Source of the DNA: Lithodes maja
Taxonomy: Eukaryota > Arthropoda > Malacostraca > Decapoda > Lithodidae
Direction of reading: 5' to 3'
Assembly: GCA_037953745.1 (NCBI GenBank)
Contig: JBAKBP010008001.1
Coordinates: 30,831 to 94,830, forward strand
Length of the DNA stretch: 64,000 nucleotides
The notes beneath the pieces are model-generated. The model did not search any database, was not told the origin of the DNA, and was given only the letters and a program-made list of their open reading frames with translations. The number at the start of each line of letters is the position of its first letter. The stretch's first letter is position 1. This document shows, piece by piece, positions 10,076 through 21,418 of this stretch. Both the position numbers and the translations under genes were made by a program.

Positions 10076-13066
10076 ATGGCAATACAATTGTTAAGAGCAA
10101 ACCTGGTGGTCCCTCGGATATCCACCCCCGGCAGGGTTGGGTCATTGACACAGGGCCCTCCCGGTCGTCATCATGCGACTGTGTCAAGAGCATTGCAACG
10201 TCCCAAAGCTGCTCGTCGGTGCAGCTTTTTATTTAGCAATATAAGGGGACTTCACTCTAACATCAATTCTGTACACCAATTTCTTCAAGCAGATTCCCCT
10301 ACTCTCCTTTTTTTGACAGAGACTCAAGTAACATCCACATCTGACACGTCTAGATTTAATTTTCCAGGTTATCAACTGCTCCAAAATTTCAGACCTAAAG
10401 GAGGTGTATGTTGCTTCGCAAAATCTGAAATTGCCCTGGAGGAGGTTACTAGTTTCAATTGTCCCTATTTTGATTATTCTATATACAAATTAATTTCTGC
10501 TGGTAAATTTAAATACATATGTTGCATCTACCGTTCCCCAAATACTCCTCCAGAGCAAGTCTTTTTGATTCTCTGTCCTCACAACTCAGTGTCCTCAACT
10601 TAAATGCTTCTTCTGAAATCACTGTGTTGGGTGATTTTAATGTCCATAATGTTGAATGGCTCACTTATTCAGCAGGACTGATGATGCTGGTCTTGAATGT
10701 GAGCTATTTGCAGACTCATTTAATCTCACTCACTAGTCAACCAACCCACCCGTGTACCAGATAATCCTAATCATAATTCCCACCTACTGGACTTATTTTT
10801 AACAACCAATTCAGAAAATTATGATGTTACAGTGAGGTCCCCGCTTGGATCTTCTGATCACTGTCTGATACAGGCCACCTGTCTATCACCTACCACACCT
10901 TCCCACTCTGAACCTGTTTTGGTGACTAAATGGCATTACGATAGGGCAGACTGGGAGAGTCTTCAAGGTTTCTTTATTGATATTCCCTGGACCTCTTTCT
11001 TTTCTAATGATGCACACTCCACCTTGAGCCACATACAAGATTTTGTAAAAATTGGAATGGAAACTTTTATTCCTCATCAAAAGTACAGTAAAAGATCTAA
11101 TTCACCTAAATGGTTTGACCATAATTGTGCTAGAGTAACTGAACAAAAAGCAATAGCCTACAATGCATACACAAGATCAAAAACACATGAAGCCTTTAAT
11201 TACTTTAGAAACATCAGAAATCATGCCAAAACTGTATTAAACCTAACTAAATCAAACTTTCTCCACAAGCAGGCAAATAAACTTATAAATAATCCAAATG
11301 ATAAAAAAATATTTTGGTCTACTCTTAACTCATTTAAATCCAACTTCACTACTGCTTCATCCATTCCACCATTAAAATCTCCGACTGGCAATCTTGTAAG
11401 TGACCCACGAGGTAAAGCTAACCTTCTTGCAGATATTTTCTCCACCAACTCAACCTTAGATGAAATAAATCAAGATGTCCCTGTACTTAATTTTAATTCG
11501 CCTGAAATTCCCTCACTTAAGATCCACACCAGACATGTCAAAACTATTTTGCAGAATCTCTCGGTAGATAAGGCTCCTGGTCCAGATGAAATTCCTCCAA
11601 TAGTACTTAAGAATTGCTCCTTGGTGCTCGCTCCTGTATTGGCAAAATTTTTCCGTCTGTGTACTCATACCTCATGCTTCCCAGTACCCTGGAAAGAAGC
11701 AAACATCCATCCAGTTCCTAAAAAAGGTGCCTCTTCAGATCCATCAAACTACAGACCAATAGCTATAACTTCCACTCTTGGTAAAGTCTTTGAAATTATA
11801 TTAAATAATCACATAATTAAGCATCTTGAGAATAATAAATTAATCAGTGATAGGCAATATGGTTTTAGACGATGTCGATCAACTGCAGACATGCTTTGCC
11901 TTCTTACGCATCAAATCAACCAAGCTACAGACCAACATGGTGAAACACATACAATAGCACTGGATATATCAAAGGCATTTGATAGAGTCTGGCATCAATC
12001 CTTATTGTCGAAGATGTCACACTACGGCCTTGCATCATTAGTTCCACTAATTTCTTATCTTCATAACAGAAAAATACGTGTAATGGTAGATGGCCTTTAT
12101 TCTCAATTTCACTCAATAAATGCTGGTGTTCCCCAGGGATCAGTTTTGGCCCCAATTCTGTTCCTCATTCATATCAATGATCTCATATCTACCACTCATA
12201 ATCCAATACATTCCTAAGCAGATGACTCAACACTCCACAGTTCCTTCACATTTACCAATTCTGTCACCCAACCCGATCTTATAAATTCAAAAATAAACAC
12301 TGCAATTTCTCTGAACCAGGACCTTTCTAGAATTAATGGATGGGGACAAAAGAATCTAGTTTCCTTTAATGCACAGAAAACCAAGTACATTCAATTTTCT
12401 AACCGACAGAATCTCACTGACTCCCATATATTTTTTAATGATGTAAATATTCCCACTTCCCCTAGTATTGACATTCTCGGTGTAACATTAACTACTAACT
12501 TGAGCTGGACACATTATGTTAGAAGCATTGCTAAGAATGCCTCTAAAAAACTGGGACTCCTGTACAGAGTTCGAAAATTCTTCACTGACGAGCAGTTGGC
12601 CGTGATATATAAAAGTCATGTGCGTTCTCAGATGGATTACTGTTCACCTCTGTGGGGTGGAAGTGGAGTGGTTGCATTGAGGCAGTTGGACAAAATTCAA
12701 AATAAAGCTATTAGATTAATCAATAACCCTGTAATCACGCAGGACCTTCCTACATTATCCATACGAAGAAACGTTGCATCTCTTGCATTATTCTACAGAT
12801 ATTTTCACAGCAATTGTTCCGAGGAACTTGCTTCAATTGTGCCGCCTCTCCACATCTTTCCCCGTAGAACTAGGGCAGCTGAGAGCGCCCATGAATTTAC
12901 ACTTTCTCCTCCACAATGCAGAACTTCTGCTTATCAGAATTCATTTATCCCCAGAGCTACTACTCTTTGGAATTCACTTCCCTCGAATTGCTTTCCACAA
13001 ACTTACAATCTACAAATGTTTAAATCCAGTTGTTACAAACATTTTATGAATGGAGGATGCCTTTAG
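10076..13066 (+). pseudogene. CR1/Jockey-group LINE ORF2: APE endonuclease and reverse transcriptase (broken)
   Basis: Non-LTR retrotransposon polyprotein that would nick target DNA and reverse-transcribe the element RNA. The N-terminal apurinic-type endonuclease shows FSNIRGLHSN, LTETQ, VLGDFNVHN and SDHCL. The RT shows KAPGPDEIPP, the NYRPIAI block, DISKAFDRVWH with the first catalytic Asp, and GVPQGSVLAP. The C-terminal domain (RRNVASLALFYRY, TTLWNSLPSN) resembles the LINE fragments at 34894-35385 and 16274-17103. Breaks: at least three frame changes between about 10555 and 10745, and a TAA at 12215-12217 that replaces the Tyr of the YADD active site. Downstream of that stop the same frame stays open to 13066. 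No ORF1 was recognised upstream. The clade within the CR1/Jockey group is not resolved. Confidence 0.85.
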
Positions 13067-13118
13067 GCACATGGACCTTTTTGTTTTATCTGTGTTTTTC
13101 CTTCCTCCGTTCATTGTC

Positions 13119-13150
<32 letters not shown>
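13067..13150 (+). other. LINE 3' UTR and poly(A) tail
   Basis: A short untranslated stretch follows the ORF2 stop and ends in 28 A residues (13123-13150). This marks the 3' end of the retroposed LINE and its plus-strand orientation. Confidence 0.85.
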
Positions 13151-13305
13151 TGTGAAGGCAAGATGGCAGGTGCTCGTTGTACTCTACGTGCTTCACATGT
13201 CTCACTCCCTAGACTGGAACAAGACCTCACGGGCTTCACTGTTCATTGTAAAGCGGTGAATGTTAAGGCTCTCAGCCTATGCCCGAAAGGAAGTAAGTTG
13301 GAATA

Positions 13306-13350
<45 letters not shown>

Positions 13351-13630
13351 CTCCATACCGGGTACGTTATTGTAAGTCTGAGCCTAATCAAAATATTATA
13401 AACAGTCTATTTTATTCACACTGACACACACATAGTCCATATGAGTACAAAGGAAATCAAGCAACAACAGTCTAGTGACCCTTCTAGGCTGCTTGTCCTC
13501 CAAAACACTGAGGATCAAGTGTCCAAACAGTGGTTAAGAGTGGGTAAGGGAACAATGGAAAGGGAACTACTGTCCGTGGCAGGATTAGAAAGTTAGTAGG
13601 GGACAGATGGGTTAGTAACACACACATATA
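13151..13630 (+). repeat. Dispersed repeat with internal poly(A), paired with 44220-44700 (inverse)
   Basis: The segment ctagactggaacaagacctc, then an A-rich run (13310-13336), then ggaaatcaagcaacaacag and aggggacagatgggttagta recur in the same order on the minus strand at 44220-44700. The internal A run and conserved flanks on both sides suggest a composite retroposon. The function is unknown and I see no conserved ORF. Confidence 0.6.
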
Positions 13631-13803
13631 GTATGCATTTACACAGTATGTACAATCGGGGGTACTAAGTGTTGTCATAGATTCCAGTGGTTTTCGCTCA
13701 ACAAGTGTTATTGGTATATTTATAGTTACTGGGAAAAGTGCTTATCCCTCAAAGTATTAGTCAATGTCCGAAATGTTGTGAAATATTTGACGACACTTAT
13801 TAA

Positions 13804-14250
13804 CCCGTACAGCCCCAGCGACGCGCCTGGCGCGTCGGCGATGTATGTAACGCACAGCCCAGAGACGCGCCTGGCGAGTCACCCTAATTTCCCCTAATTG
13901 CGCCGACCGTAACCTCAGGTGTAGCCACGCAAGAGGGCTCAGATTTGTATGGGAACTGTGTACGTATCCCATGCAACCGTGCCGATGGTTGAAAACTCTC
14001 AAAGTCCACGTGCGTGCGCGCGAGCGCGCAATAACCTGGTTTTTGGGATAATTGCCTTCAATTTTTTACTCTTATAAAATCCGTTTTTCGGGGGCTCTGT
14101 AGGACCATTTTTTAAGCTTTTTGAGCGGTTTTTCGTGGTTTTTCCTTCATTCCTAACCCATTCGCTATTGTTTCTGGAATAAAACCATTTTTTGAAAAAC
14201 CGGCCGGGTTCTGGTGCGCAAACATTACAAAACTAGCGGGGCTCCACGGG
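13804..14250. mobile_element. TTAA-flanked MITE, family 3 (447 bp)
   Basis: TTAA at 13800-13803 and 14251-14254. Terminal inverted repeats: CCCGTACAGCCCC at the left against the complement CCCGTGGAGCCCC at the right (11 of 13 match). The interior is non-coding, with GC-rich CGACGCGCCTGGCG blocks near the left end. This fits a piggyBac-type miniature element. Confidence 0.78.
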
Positions 14251-14254
14251 TTAA

Positions 14255-14833
14255 CCTCGACCGTTACGTATATTTGTATGATTTAAACTTACGTCATTGT
14301 AGTAAAATGTAAGTTAGTATAAATGTATGTAATTCTCACGTATAGGCTATATTTTCAACCTCTGGCTGAATTATAAAAAACTAAAAAACGGTTTGTCATT
14401 ATTATCATTATTACACACAGCACTACAATGTTTATCAAATATATCCCCTCCTTAAATCACCTCTATTAGTTGATGGTCTTAGTTACGTTTCTGTGCTTAG
14501 TGTATATTTAAATTACCGGTACCGTATAGCCTCTGCCCCTCTCTCTCTCTCTCTCCACAAACACGCTTTTCACGCTACACTTTGTTTTGTTAAGATTATT
14601 TGCTCTCGGACCCCTTGCAACATTTTGGGTTTGTGTGGATTCCTAGCAGCTGTTTATATCTGTCGCAGCACACCTCAACACCATGGGTCCTCCCTCACTT
14701 TCTTTCACACTTTCTCTCTCTCTCTCTCTCTGTGTGTGCATTTGTTTTTGTGTACCGTGCAGTATCAGTCAGTATGTGTGTGAATGACTGAAAAAAGAAA
14801 GAAATGCAGGTACTGTACCATTATAATAAAAAC

Positions 14834-14876
<43 letters not shown>

Positions 14877-16130
14877 TCATCGCTGAAGAGTAAAGACAGC
14901 TCGGGCGGAAGGAAGTGTTCTCAGGCTTTGGGGGGAACTTGAGATTATTATACTTGAGTGTATTTGTGTAGGCCTCTTTGGAAGATTATTTACCCCTTTG
15001 GCACCGATATATCCTTCCTAAGCTGATTGTTATTGCATAGCAGTAGTAAGAGTAGGCCTAGTTGTCTTCAGGTACTGTAAAATGTTTCATGAAAATATTT
15101 TTTTTGTTAGTGGCTTAGGCCTATTACCGGTACCGATATCATGCGTAGGAGAATCATTCAAAGTTTAGAATAATATAGTCTATTCGCTGTAAGTAGGCGA
15201 GAAATCATGACCTCTAACCTCTGTAACTCAAAAAACGACTCAAGTAATCGAGCTAATATTTCTACTATTTGGGAAGAGTCAGTCGAGGAATAGATGTGGA
15301 AATTTACATCCAATTTACTCTAGAGTCTAGACCTTTACATGGGTACGGTACGGTAGCCTATTCTGCCATGGGTGGATGTGGCTAGGGGTTGTTGTAGTTG
15401 TTCTAGTTTCCCAGACTGTCTGGCCGAGTCCGGTAAACCGAAGCCATCCAGATGCTCAGGCCCCCGAAGGGACCAGGGTGAGATCAAGGTCCATAGATAC
15501 ATCTATCTATGGACCTTGGGTGAGATGAGATCTGTCTCTGTCTCTCAGCGAGGGAGGGGATCATCAGACCATGGACTTGCACCATCGGGCCAATGCCGCC
15601 ACCGTTCGCAGCTCCCCTTGCAGTGCCACCCAATCGGGCGATGGGCGATCTTGCTAGTACCTAGAAGGAAAAGTACCATACTAGGCTACAAGAAAAAGAG
15701 ACAGATAGAAACAGCTAAGGTACCGTAGGGTAGAGGAGCAGCCTTCACCCATGGGCCATGGGGGGATTTGGAGGGTAGCCTAGCCCATCTGGGGTGTGGA
15801 CGGCTGAATGACTGTATGCAGTGGATAGGGTTTGGAAGGCATCCGGGGTGGAGGTGGCCTGGGGTGGGGTGGGCACGGTAGGTATATCAAGCAACAGGTA
15901 CCGTAACCCGATACACCGCTTGGGCGGTGGTGGTGGTGGAGGGGGGGGGGGGGGGGGGCGGAGGGCTAGGACCGGAGGCTGATTGAATTATGGGACGAGC
16001 TGGGAGATGAGAAGGAAGGAGATAACGTGATGAAAAAGTAAAAGGATGATAATAATGATGACTATGATGATAATGACGAAGATTATGGATGATGATGTTG
16101 ATGACTATGATGATGATAATGACTAAGCCT
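14255..16130. other. No gene recognised; microsatellites and small palindromes
   Basis: CT-rich microsatellites lie at 14538-14555, 14717-14732 and 14837-14872, with a G-run at 15941-15958 and GAT-rich triplet repeats at 16045-16122. A piece resembling the end of TTAA MITE family 2 lies near 14994-15030 (cctttggcaccg, atccttcctaagctg). A perfect 15-bp hairpin is at 15485-15518. Open frames here (for example 15372-15728) show no recognisable domain. Confidence 0.6.
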
Positions 16131-17005
16131 GGATTTTGTTTTCTATGTGAATGAGGGAGACAAAAGGCACAACTGCCTGCAGCGAGTGCCTCCCCCAGAT
16201 TCCAAAGAGTGACAGGGTCGAAATCAAGGGACGTTCGAGCCAAAATGCCTGGACACACGGAGTTTGTAGCAATTTAAGTCATAGGAAGAGGGAAAGACTG
16301 ATTCTGGGAGAGAGTTCCAGAGCTCAGCAGTTGAATAGAAGAAAGTCGAGAATAACGTTTCACTCTTGGGGTGGAGAGTTGCACAGAGTAGGGGTGGGAT
16401 TGTGTTGCAAGGCGGGTACTACGTACCCTACGTAGAGGAGGTGGTATACACTGGAAAAGCTCCGAGGAACACTGATTATTGTAGTAGCGATAGAATAGCG
16501 AGAGAGATGCAACATTGCGGCGAAGAGAGAGAGTTGGTGAGTGGACGGGAGTTAACCCCTTCATTACCGAACCGTCTTTTTATTATATTCTAACAACTAT
16601 TTGACGATTTTATGCACTTTCCATAGAAAGGGCCTCCAGTAATTAACAGGCTTCGAAATATCTCGCTTAACCCTTTTTACTACCACATATCTTTCTTAAA
16701 CTGCACACAATCGTTTAAATATAGCTACAATAAAACTAAAAGACATCTCGGTACAGAAGGAGTTTCCTTTCTACAGTACCGGTACTTTATCTAGGAGTGC
16801 GGTGTGAGAGAATCCTCCCCACACATGTGAACAATACTCAATACAAGGACGCACTGTGCCCCTGTACAGAACAAGAAGCTGCGCAGGGGTAAAGAACCCC
16901 TTGAGGCGGTTGAGCACACCAAGCTTCTGGGAGGCTGCCTTAGCGAGACTGGTAATATGGTCTTTCAAAGTGATGATAATGTTAATTACGGTGCGACTAA
17001 TCTTC
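16131..17005 (-). pseudogene. LINE C-terminal fragment and 3' UTR, interrupted by a TTAA MITE
   Basis: On the minus strand the part at 16790-17005 encodes RT C-terminal residues (ITSLAKAASQKLGVLNRL, CIEYCSHVWGG). The part at 16274-16550 continues with SLRRNVASLSLFYRYYNN, and 16131-16260 is the 3' UTR. The copy at 34682-35385 has the same sequence without interruption. The two parts are separated by a MITE at 16556-16790 that entered a TTAA. Reading frames are also shifted, so this copy is dead. 5'-truncated. Confidence 0.78.
16556..16790. mobile_element. TTAA MITE, family 2 (right end lost)
   Basis: Starts right after TTAA (16552-16555) with CCCCTTCATTACCG, matching the left end of the 8468 copy, and contains the shared words gggcctccag and cttaaccctttttactacc. 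The uninterrupted LINE at 35085-35130 has a single TTAA at the same place, which proves an insertion. The right terminus and TTAA are missing or mutated around 16783-16790. Confidence 0.65.
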
Positions 17006-17256
17006 ATGATGATGATGATACCGGTAATGATAATAATGATGATTATTGTAACGACGATAATGAGCAACGATATAAACATTAGGAGTAAGGAACACATTAC
17101 CATTCATTGTTATGGATTCCTGAATAGGCTTTCACATATATAGCTATATACCGGTAACACCTACTGTAGGCCTATTCGTACCGGTACTAATGATTAACTT
17201 CTTCAGCTACCGGTACCTCTAGCTTCCAACCTGTTTCCAACGAGAGAGTGTGAGAG

Positions 17257-17258
<2 letters not shown>

Positions 17259-17336
<78 letters not shown>

Positions 17337-17420
17337 TGTGTGTGAGTGAGAGAGAGAAAAAAGTGTGTGTGTGAGTGAGTGAGAAAGTGTGTGTGAGAGA
17401 GAGGTGAGTGTGTGTGTGTG
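17259..17420. repeat. (TG)n and TG/AG microsatellite
   Basis: About 35 TG units, then mixed TGAG/AGAG repeats. From 17420 to 18065 there is A-rich DNA with a short tandem (gaaactgtaa) near 17758 and a duplicated tagggtaaaaggtaaac near 17853-17898. No gene recognised. Confidence 0.85.
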
Positions 17421-18068
17421 ACGGGGAATGAAAGTTACAAATATTGATAACAATTATGACAAGGAAAATAGAAACAAATAATGAACACAGCTAAAAGAAG
17501 AATGCTAAAGAACAATATCGAAAATAAACCGAGATAAAACTAACAAATGCAGATTAAAACGAGAACAAAAGAAAATAGAGAATATACGGTACCGGGTAGT
17601 TAAAAAAAAAAAAAAAAAAAGTTCCCGTATTCAAAAGGAATATACCCAACAGCGAGAGCAAGACAGTGAAATGCGAAAATATATATTATGAAGAAAAAGC
17701 ACAGGGGAAAATAGCAAATAAAAAAAGTTGAAAATGGAATGTAAAATAGCCAAACTGTAAGAAACTGTAAGAAACTGTAAGAAATGAACAAGAGAGGGAG
17801 AATAACCGATCCGCAAGGAATCTAAATAACAAAACGAACGGAACACACACATAGGGTAAAAGGTAAACACATATAGGGTAAAAGTACTAAAAGGTAAACA
17901 AATATGATATAGGCCTATGAAAGGAAAAGCGTGAATGTCAGAAATGGGGGCAATGAAGGAGAAATATAACACTACTAAATATGTAGGCATACCGGTATCT
18001 ATCTAGCTTATGTACCGGTACCCTATATTATTTCTAACACCCGCACATGAAATTAATGAAAGCATGTG

Positions 18069-18135
18069 ATTCTCCGAGGATTGGAACCCAGGATATCTCA
18101 TACAGAACTAACACGCTACACCATTAAGATAAAAG
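18069..18135 (-). repeat. tRNA-like sequence (pseudogene or SINE head)
   Basis: The minus strand has an A-box-like aatggtgtagcgtg and a B box gggttccaatcc, followed by tcggagaatc. The arms are imperfect and no full cloverleaf can be drawn with confidence. A functional tRNA is unlikely. The following 18140-18510 is A-rich with no recognised gene. Confidence 0.4.
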
Positions 18136-18519
18136 ACTAAGCGAACACACTGTATAGGTGGAAATAGAAGACAGAGTAAAAGAATGGTAAATAATCCAAC
18201 AAAACGATATGAATAAAGTTATTTACTTGTGCCTACTGTACAACGAGCTAGGCTAATTACACCAAACATAAAATTGTCTAAATGGATGGAATATTAGAAA
18301 GGGGACACAGGAAAGAAAAATAATGGACACAGAGCCAGTCATGAAAACCAACACGAAAAATGAAAGACGAAAGCAGAAAAATCTGGCCAATAAAAGGGAC
18401 CCGGGAAAAAATGAGAATACAACAAATATATGGGCAGTCGGTTTAGTAATCCAATTCGAGCACAATCCATTCAAATATATAGTAACAAATGGAACAAGTT
18501 TTATTCGCGGATGAGTTGA

Positions 18520-18855
18520 CGTGGTGGTGGTGGGGGGAGGACTTAGTTGTGGTGGTGGAGGGTGGGGAGGGGATGGTGGGGGTGGTGGGACTGACGGTAG
18601 TAGTTGTGGTGAAGGGTGGTGGTGTCCGTGACGGTAGTAGTTACGGTGGTGGTGGAGGGTGGGCGAGGCGGGGTAGTACCGTAGTTGTGGTGGTGATGGA
18701 GGGTGGGGAGGGGGTGATGGTTTTAGTTGTGGTGGTGGTGTTGGTGGGTGTGGTGACAGTAGTACCGTAGTAGTTGTGGTGGTGGAGGAGGGGGGGTGAC
18801 GGTAGTAGTTGTGGTCGTGATGGTGGCAGTTGTGGTAGAGGGGGGGTGGGGGGCC
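18520..18855. repeat. Degenerate GTGGTGG/TAGTTGTGG low-complexity array, left part
   Basis: GT-rich triplet-like repeats (gtggtggtgg, ggtagtagttgtggt) with no A- or C-rich intervals. The same array resumes at 19104-19354, interrupted by a foldback element, and element B inserted at its right edge. Open frames here are composition artefacts. Confidence 0.85.
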
Positions 18856-18866
18856 TTTACACTAAG

Positions 18867-19098
18867 AATTGACCACTTGCGAGTTTCAGGCTATAAGGAA
18901 GTTGGAGCTGTAAACATCGATATTAAACAGAATTAGGCTACCAGCTAAAATACACTTGTAGTTGATTTATAAATACAGAAAATCTAATTCAACCTACTCT
19001 TTAGCCATCAGAAACCTACATTATTATTGCATTTCTGTTTACTATCGATGTTTACAGCTCCAACTTCCTTATAGCCTGAAACTCGCAAGTGGTCAATT
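18867..19098. mobile_element. Foldback element with 64-bp terminal inverted repeats (232 bp)
   Basis: The left arm 18867-18930 and right arm 19035-19098 are reverse complements with about one mismatch. They start AATTGACCACTTGCGAG, and the AT-rich loop is 104 bp. No ORF. The element sits within the GT-rich array. Its superfamily is uncertain; the flanking bases do not show a clear target duplication. Confidence 0.75.
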
Positions 19099-19103
19099 GC
19101 GGT

Positions 19104-19354
19104 ACCGGTAGTGGTTATGGTAGTAAAGGTTGTGGTTGTAATTTATGTATGTGATTGGGCAGGTAGGCTACCGGTATGGTAGTGATGGTGGGGGTGGGGG
19201 GCTTGACAGTAGTAATTGTGGTAGTGAAGGTGGTAGTTGTAATTTATGGTCGTGATGGTGGTAGTTGTGGTGGTGAGGGGGTAGGGGGGGGGTCTTGAAA
19301 GTAGTATGTGTGGTAGTGAAAGTGGGTAGTTATATATGTGATGGTGGTAGTTAT
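19104..19354. repeat. Degenerate GTGGTAGT low-complexity array, right part
   Basis: Continuation of the array at 18520-18855 (gtagtgatggtgg, gtagttgtggtggtg). It ends at the TTAT target duplication of element B (19351-19354). Confidence 0.8.
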
Positions 19355-21204
19355 TGTGACGCATGTCGAGTATGAGCATGCTGTACAGAACGCCCAGTCA
19401 GGCCCCACTCTCGCTAGGATCGTCAGGGCAGGAACTTTGGCTGTAGTCTGTGTAGAGTTTCCTAACTTAGTTTATGTGAGCCGTTGTACTATAAGTATTA
19501 TAAATATGTATTTTGTTTTCATCTGAGTCAACGAGTTCTATTTTATATCATTAGTTATAAGTATTGTGTGTGGGACATATTTGTAATGATGAGAGGAGAG
19601 AGAGAGATTACGTAACGGGGGACAGTGAGTGCGCCACGCGGCAGGTAGGCCTAACTCCCTCCTCCCTCCTCCCTCCTCAGCGCGTGGGAAATCCTTTGTC
19701 GATCCCAGATTGAGAGAGAATATTACGTAATGATTGCCAGTGGGCGGTCCTTAGTAGTTTGCGATATGCTCACTAGAGGGCCGAGTATAAAAAGGGAAGT
19801 CTCGCCACATATTCTTCAGAACTCATTAGGCAGAGCGACTTCTCATATCCCTTGCTACTATACATATTCTTCCGACTGATGTGAACTTTCTCTACTCTCT
19901 GTACCGCCTACCTTCTTCTTTTCCCGACCCTTTTTAACCTCAATGATCCCTTTGGTGCAGAGCTAGTCAGCCAAAGTATTATCGCTTGAGTTCTCACGAG
20001 ATATATGCCTATTAGATAGCCTATTTTGGAAGGGATAACTAGAATAGGATTGATTAATGTTTGTTGCACTCGTATATGCATTTCCCTGTGTATGATTATT
20101 CATGTTCCTGTTTTCTGCTGATCTAAGTAATGCTAGACTGGGATAAGGCTACTGGAGTTGTGATTCCCTATGTGTATTAGGTTTTGTTGAACCTGTACAA
20201 TCGCAACGGAGACTTGGGAAGCCTAGGGGGTCTTTCTGACTGTGTACCTTGTGAGTTTAGCGCTGTGTTGCGAGTGAGGGCTTTTGCCTCTGCCACCCAA
20301 CACTGTGCTAACTCGTTTGCTTGACTTTGAGAGGATCGCCAGGAGAGAACCAGATACTAGTGATCTGGATCTCTCAAGAGAGCATCCCGTCAATTAACGT
20401 AATTTGGCCGCACAGCCTTAAGGACCTCGCTAGGCTACGAGCCGCTTGCTCAGCCATTGTTTCCTAGCCTACTACATCCCAGCTAGACTTTGCTCGGTCA
20501 GCAGATACAGCATAGTATTGAAGCTTTCCTTATGTATGTTATTGTTTATGCACTATTGATTTCATGTGTGGCACGCTTAGCTACTTTAGAGATTAGTGGC
20601 CCACGAGCACAATCCTAGTAGGCTATTGCCAGTGCATTGTCGGAGTACTTCTTTTTTATGTTTGCCATTTACTATTGTCTATTCTTATAATTCTTCTTAT
20701 GTCAATTTAAAGCCTTTAATGTTAGTTAATTGCCAGTGTGTTGCTTATTGAATTGCTGTTCAAAATCCGATACTTACTTCTCACGAGTATCCGAGAAGCA
20801 TCTAACTTTATCAGAAGATTCCTTGCTCGATGCTCGAGGACTATTGTTTAACGTAACGTAATAGTGCCGATCCGAAGTAGAGGGTGGAGGACTTCTTAAG
20901 TTCTTAGTCAAGGGTGGATTACTTCGGCTTCGGCCAACACTATTCTTTGGTGTTGTTGTATTTACTTCTTTGTTTGATTGTTGACCAGACTAGATAACTC
21001 CCGTCTCTTTATTAGTCTGTTGTGAAACGCTAGTACCGAGTTCTTGTATACCCCGTTATAGCAGATAGAACTCTGGAGGGTATTGGTGTTTTTTGTTCGG
21101 CTGGCAGTACTCTGGGGTTGGGATCGTGTGTTTCCGTTGTGGCAGCGAGCCATACTCGAGTCCTGTTTGAGAGCCCTTGTGTACCCGAGTGCCCGGTCGT
21201 AACA
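19355..21204 (+). repeat. 5' LTR of element B (1850 bp)
   Basis: Starts TGTGACGCATG and ends GGTCGTAACA. It drives transcription of the element; a TATA box lies at 19786-19792. Open frames inside it are not conserved between LTR copies of B and C in a way that suggests a protein. Confidence 0.92.
19786..19792 (+). promoter_or_regulatory. TATA box in 5' LTR of element B
   Basis: TATAAAA in the context cgagtataaaaagggaag. It is conserved in element C (36136-36142) and in both 3' LTRs. A start site about 25-35 bases downstream would fall near ttcttcagaactcatta, which contains a TCAG initiator-like word. Position inferred from spacing only. Confidence 0.7.
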
Positions 21205-21206
21205 AA

Positions 21207-21218
21207 TGGCGACCTTGC
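21207..21218 (+). other. Primer-binding site of element B
   Basis: TGGCGACCTTGC starts two bases after the LTR end. LTR elements place a TGG-starting complement of a tRNA 3' end here. The tRNA was not identified. Confidence 0.65.
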
Positions 21219-21418
21219 TTAGGATTTTGTGAACAGTATAAATTTTTGCAGAGTTGTACAACATTTGTTTGTTTGTACTTTAGCGTGCATATTGAAGAAT
21301 ATTTTTTTTTGTATGGCAATTAGTAGAGCATTTAAGAGACTCCAGTTAATTTAGTAATTAGTGCTTGCATAAGGAAGTTTAACACTTTTGTCTCAAGATT
21401 TTTGTTGTGGACTTCAGT

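Noticed and set aside
15372..15728. 118-codon open frame as a possible gene
   Set aside because: No recognisable domain, no second exon signal, and it includes the 15-bp hairpin and repeat-like DNA.
18489..18770. Gly/Val-rich 93-codon open frame
   Set aside because: Composition artefact of the GTGGTGG array.
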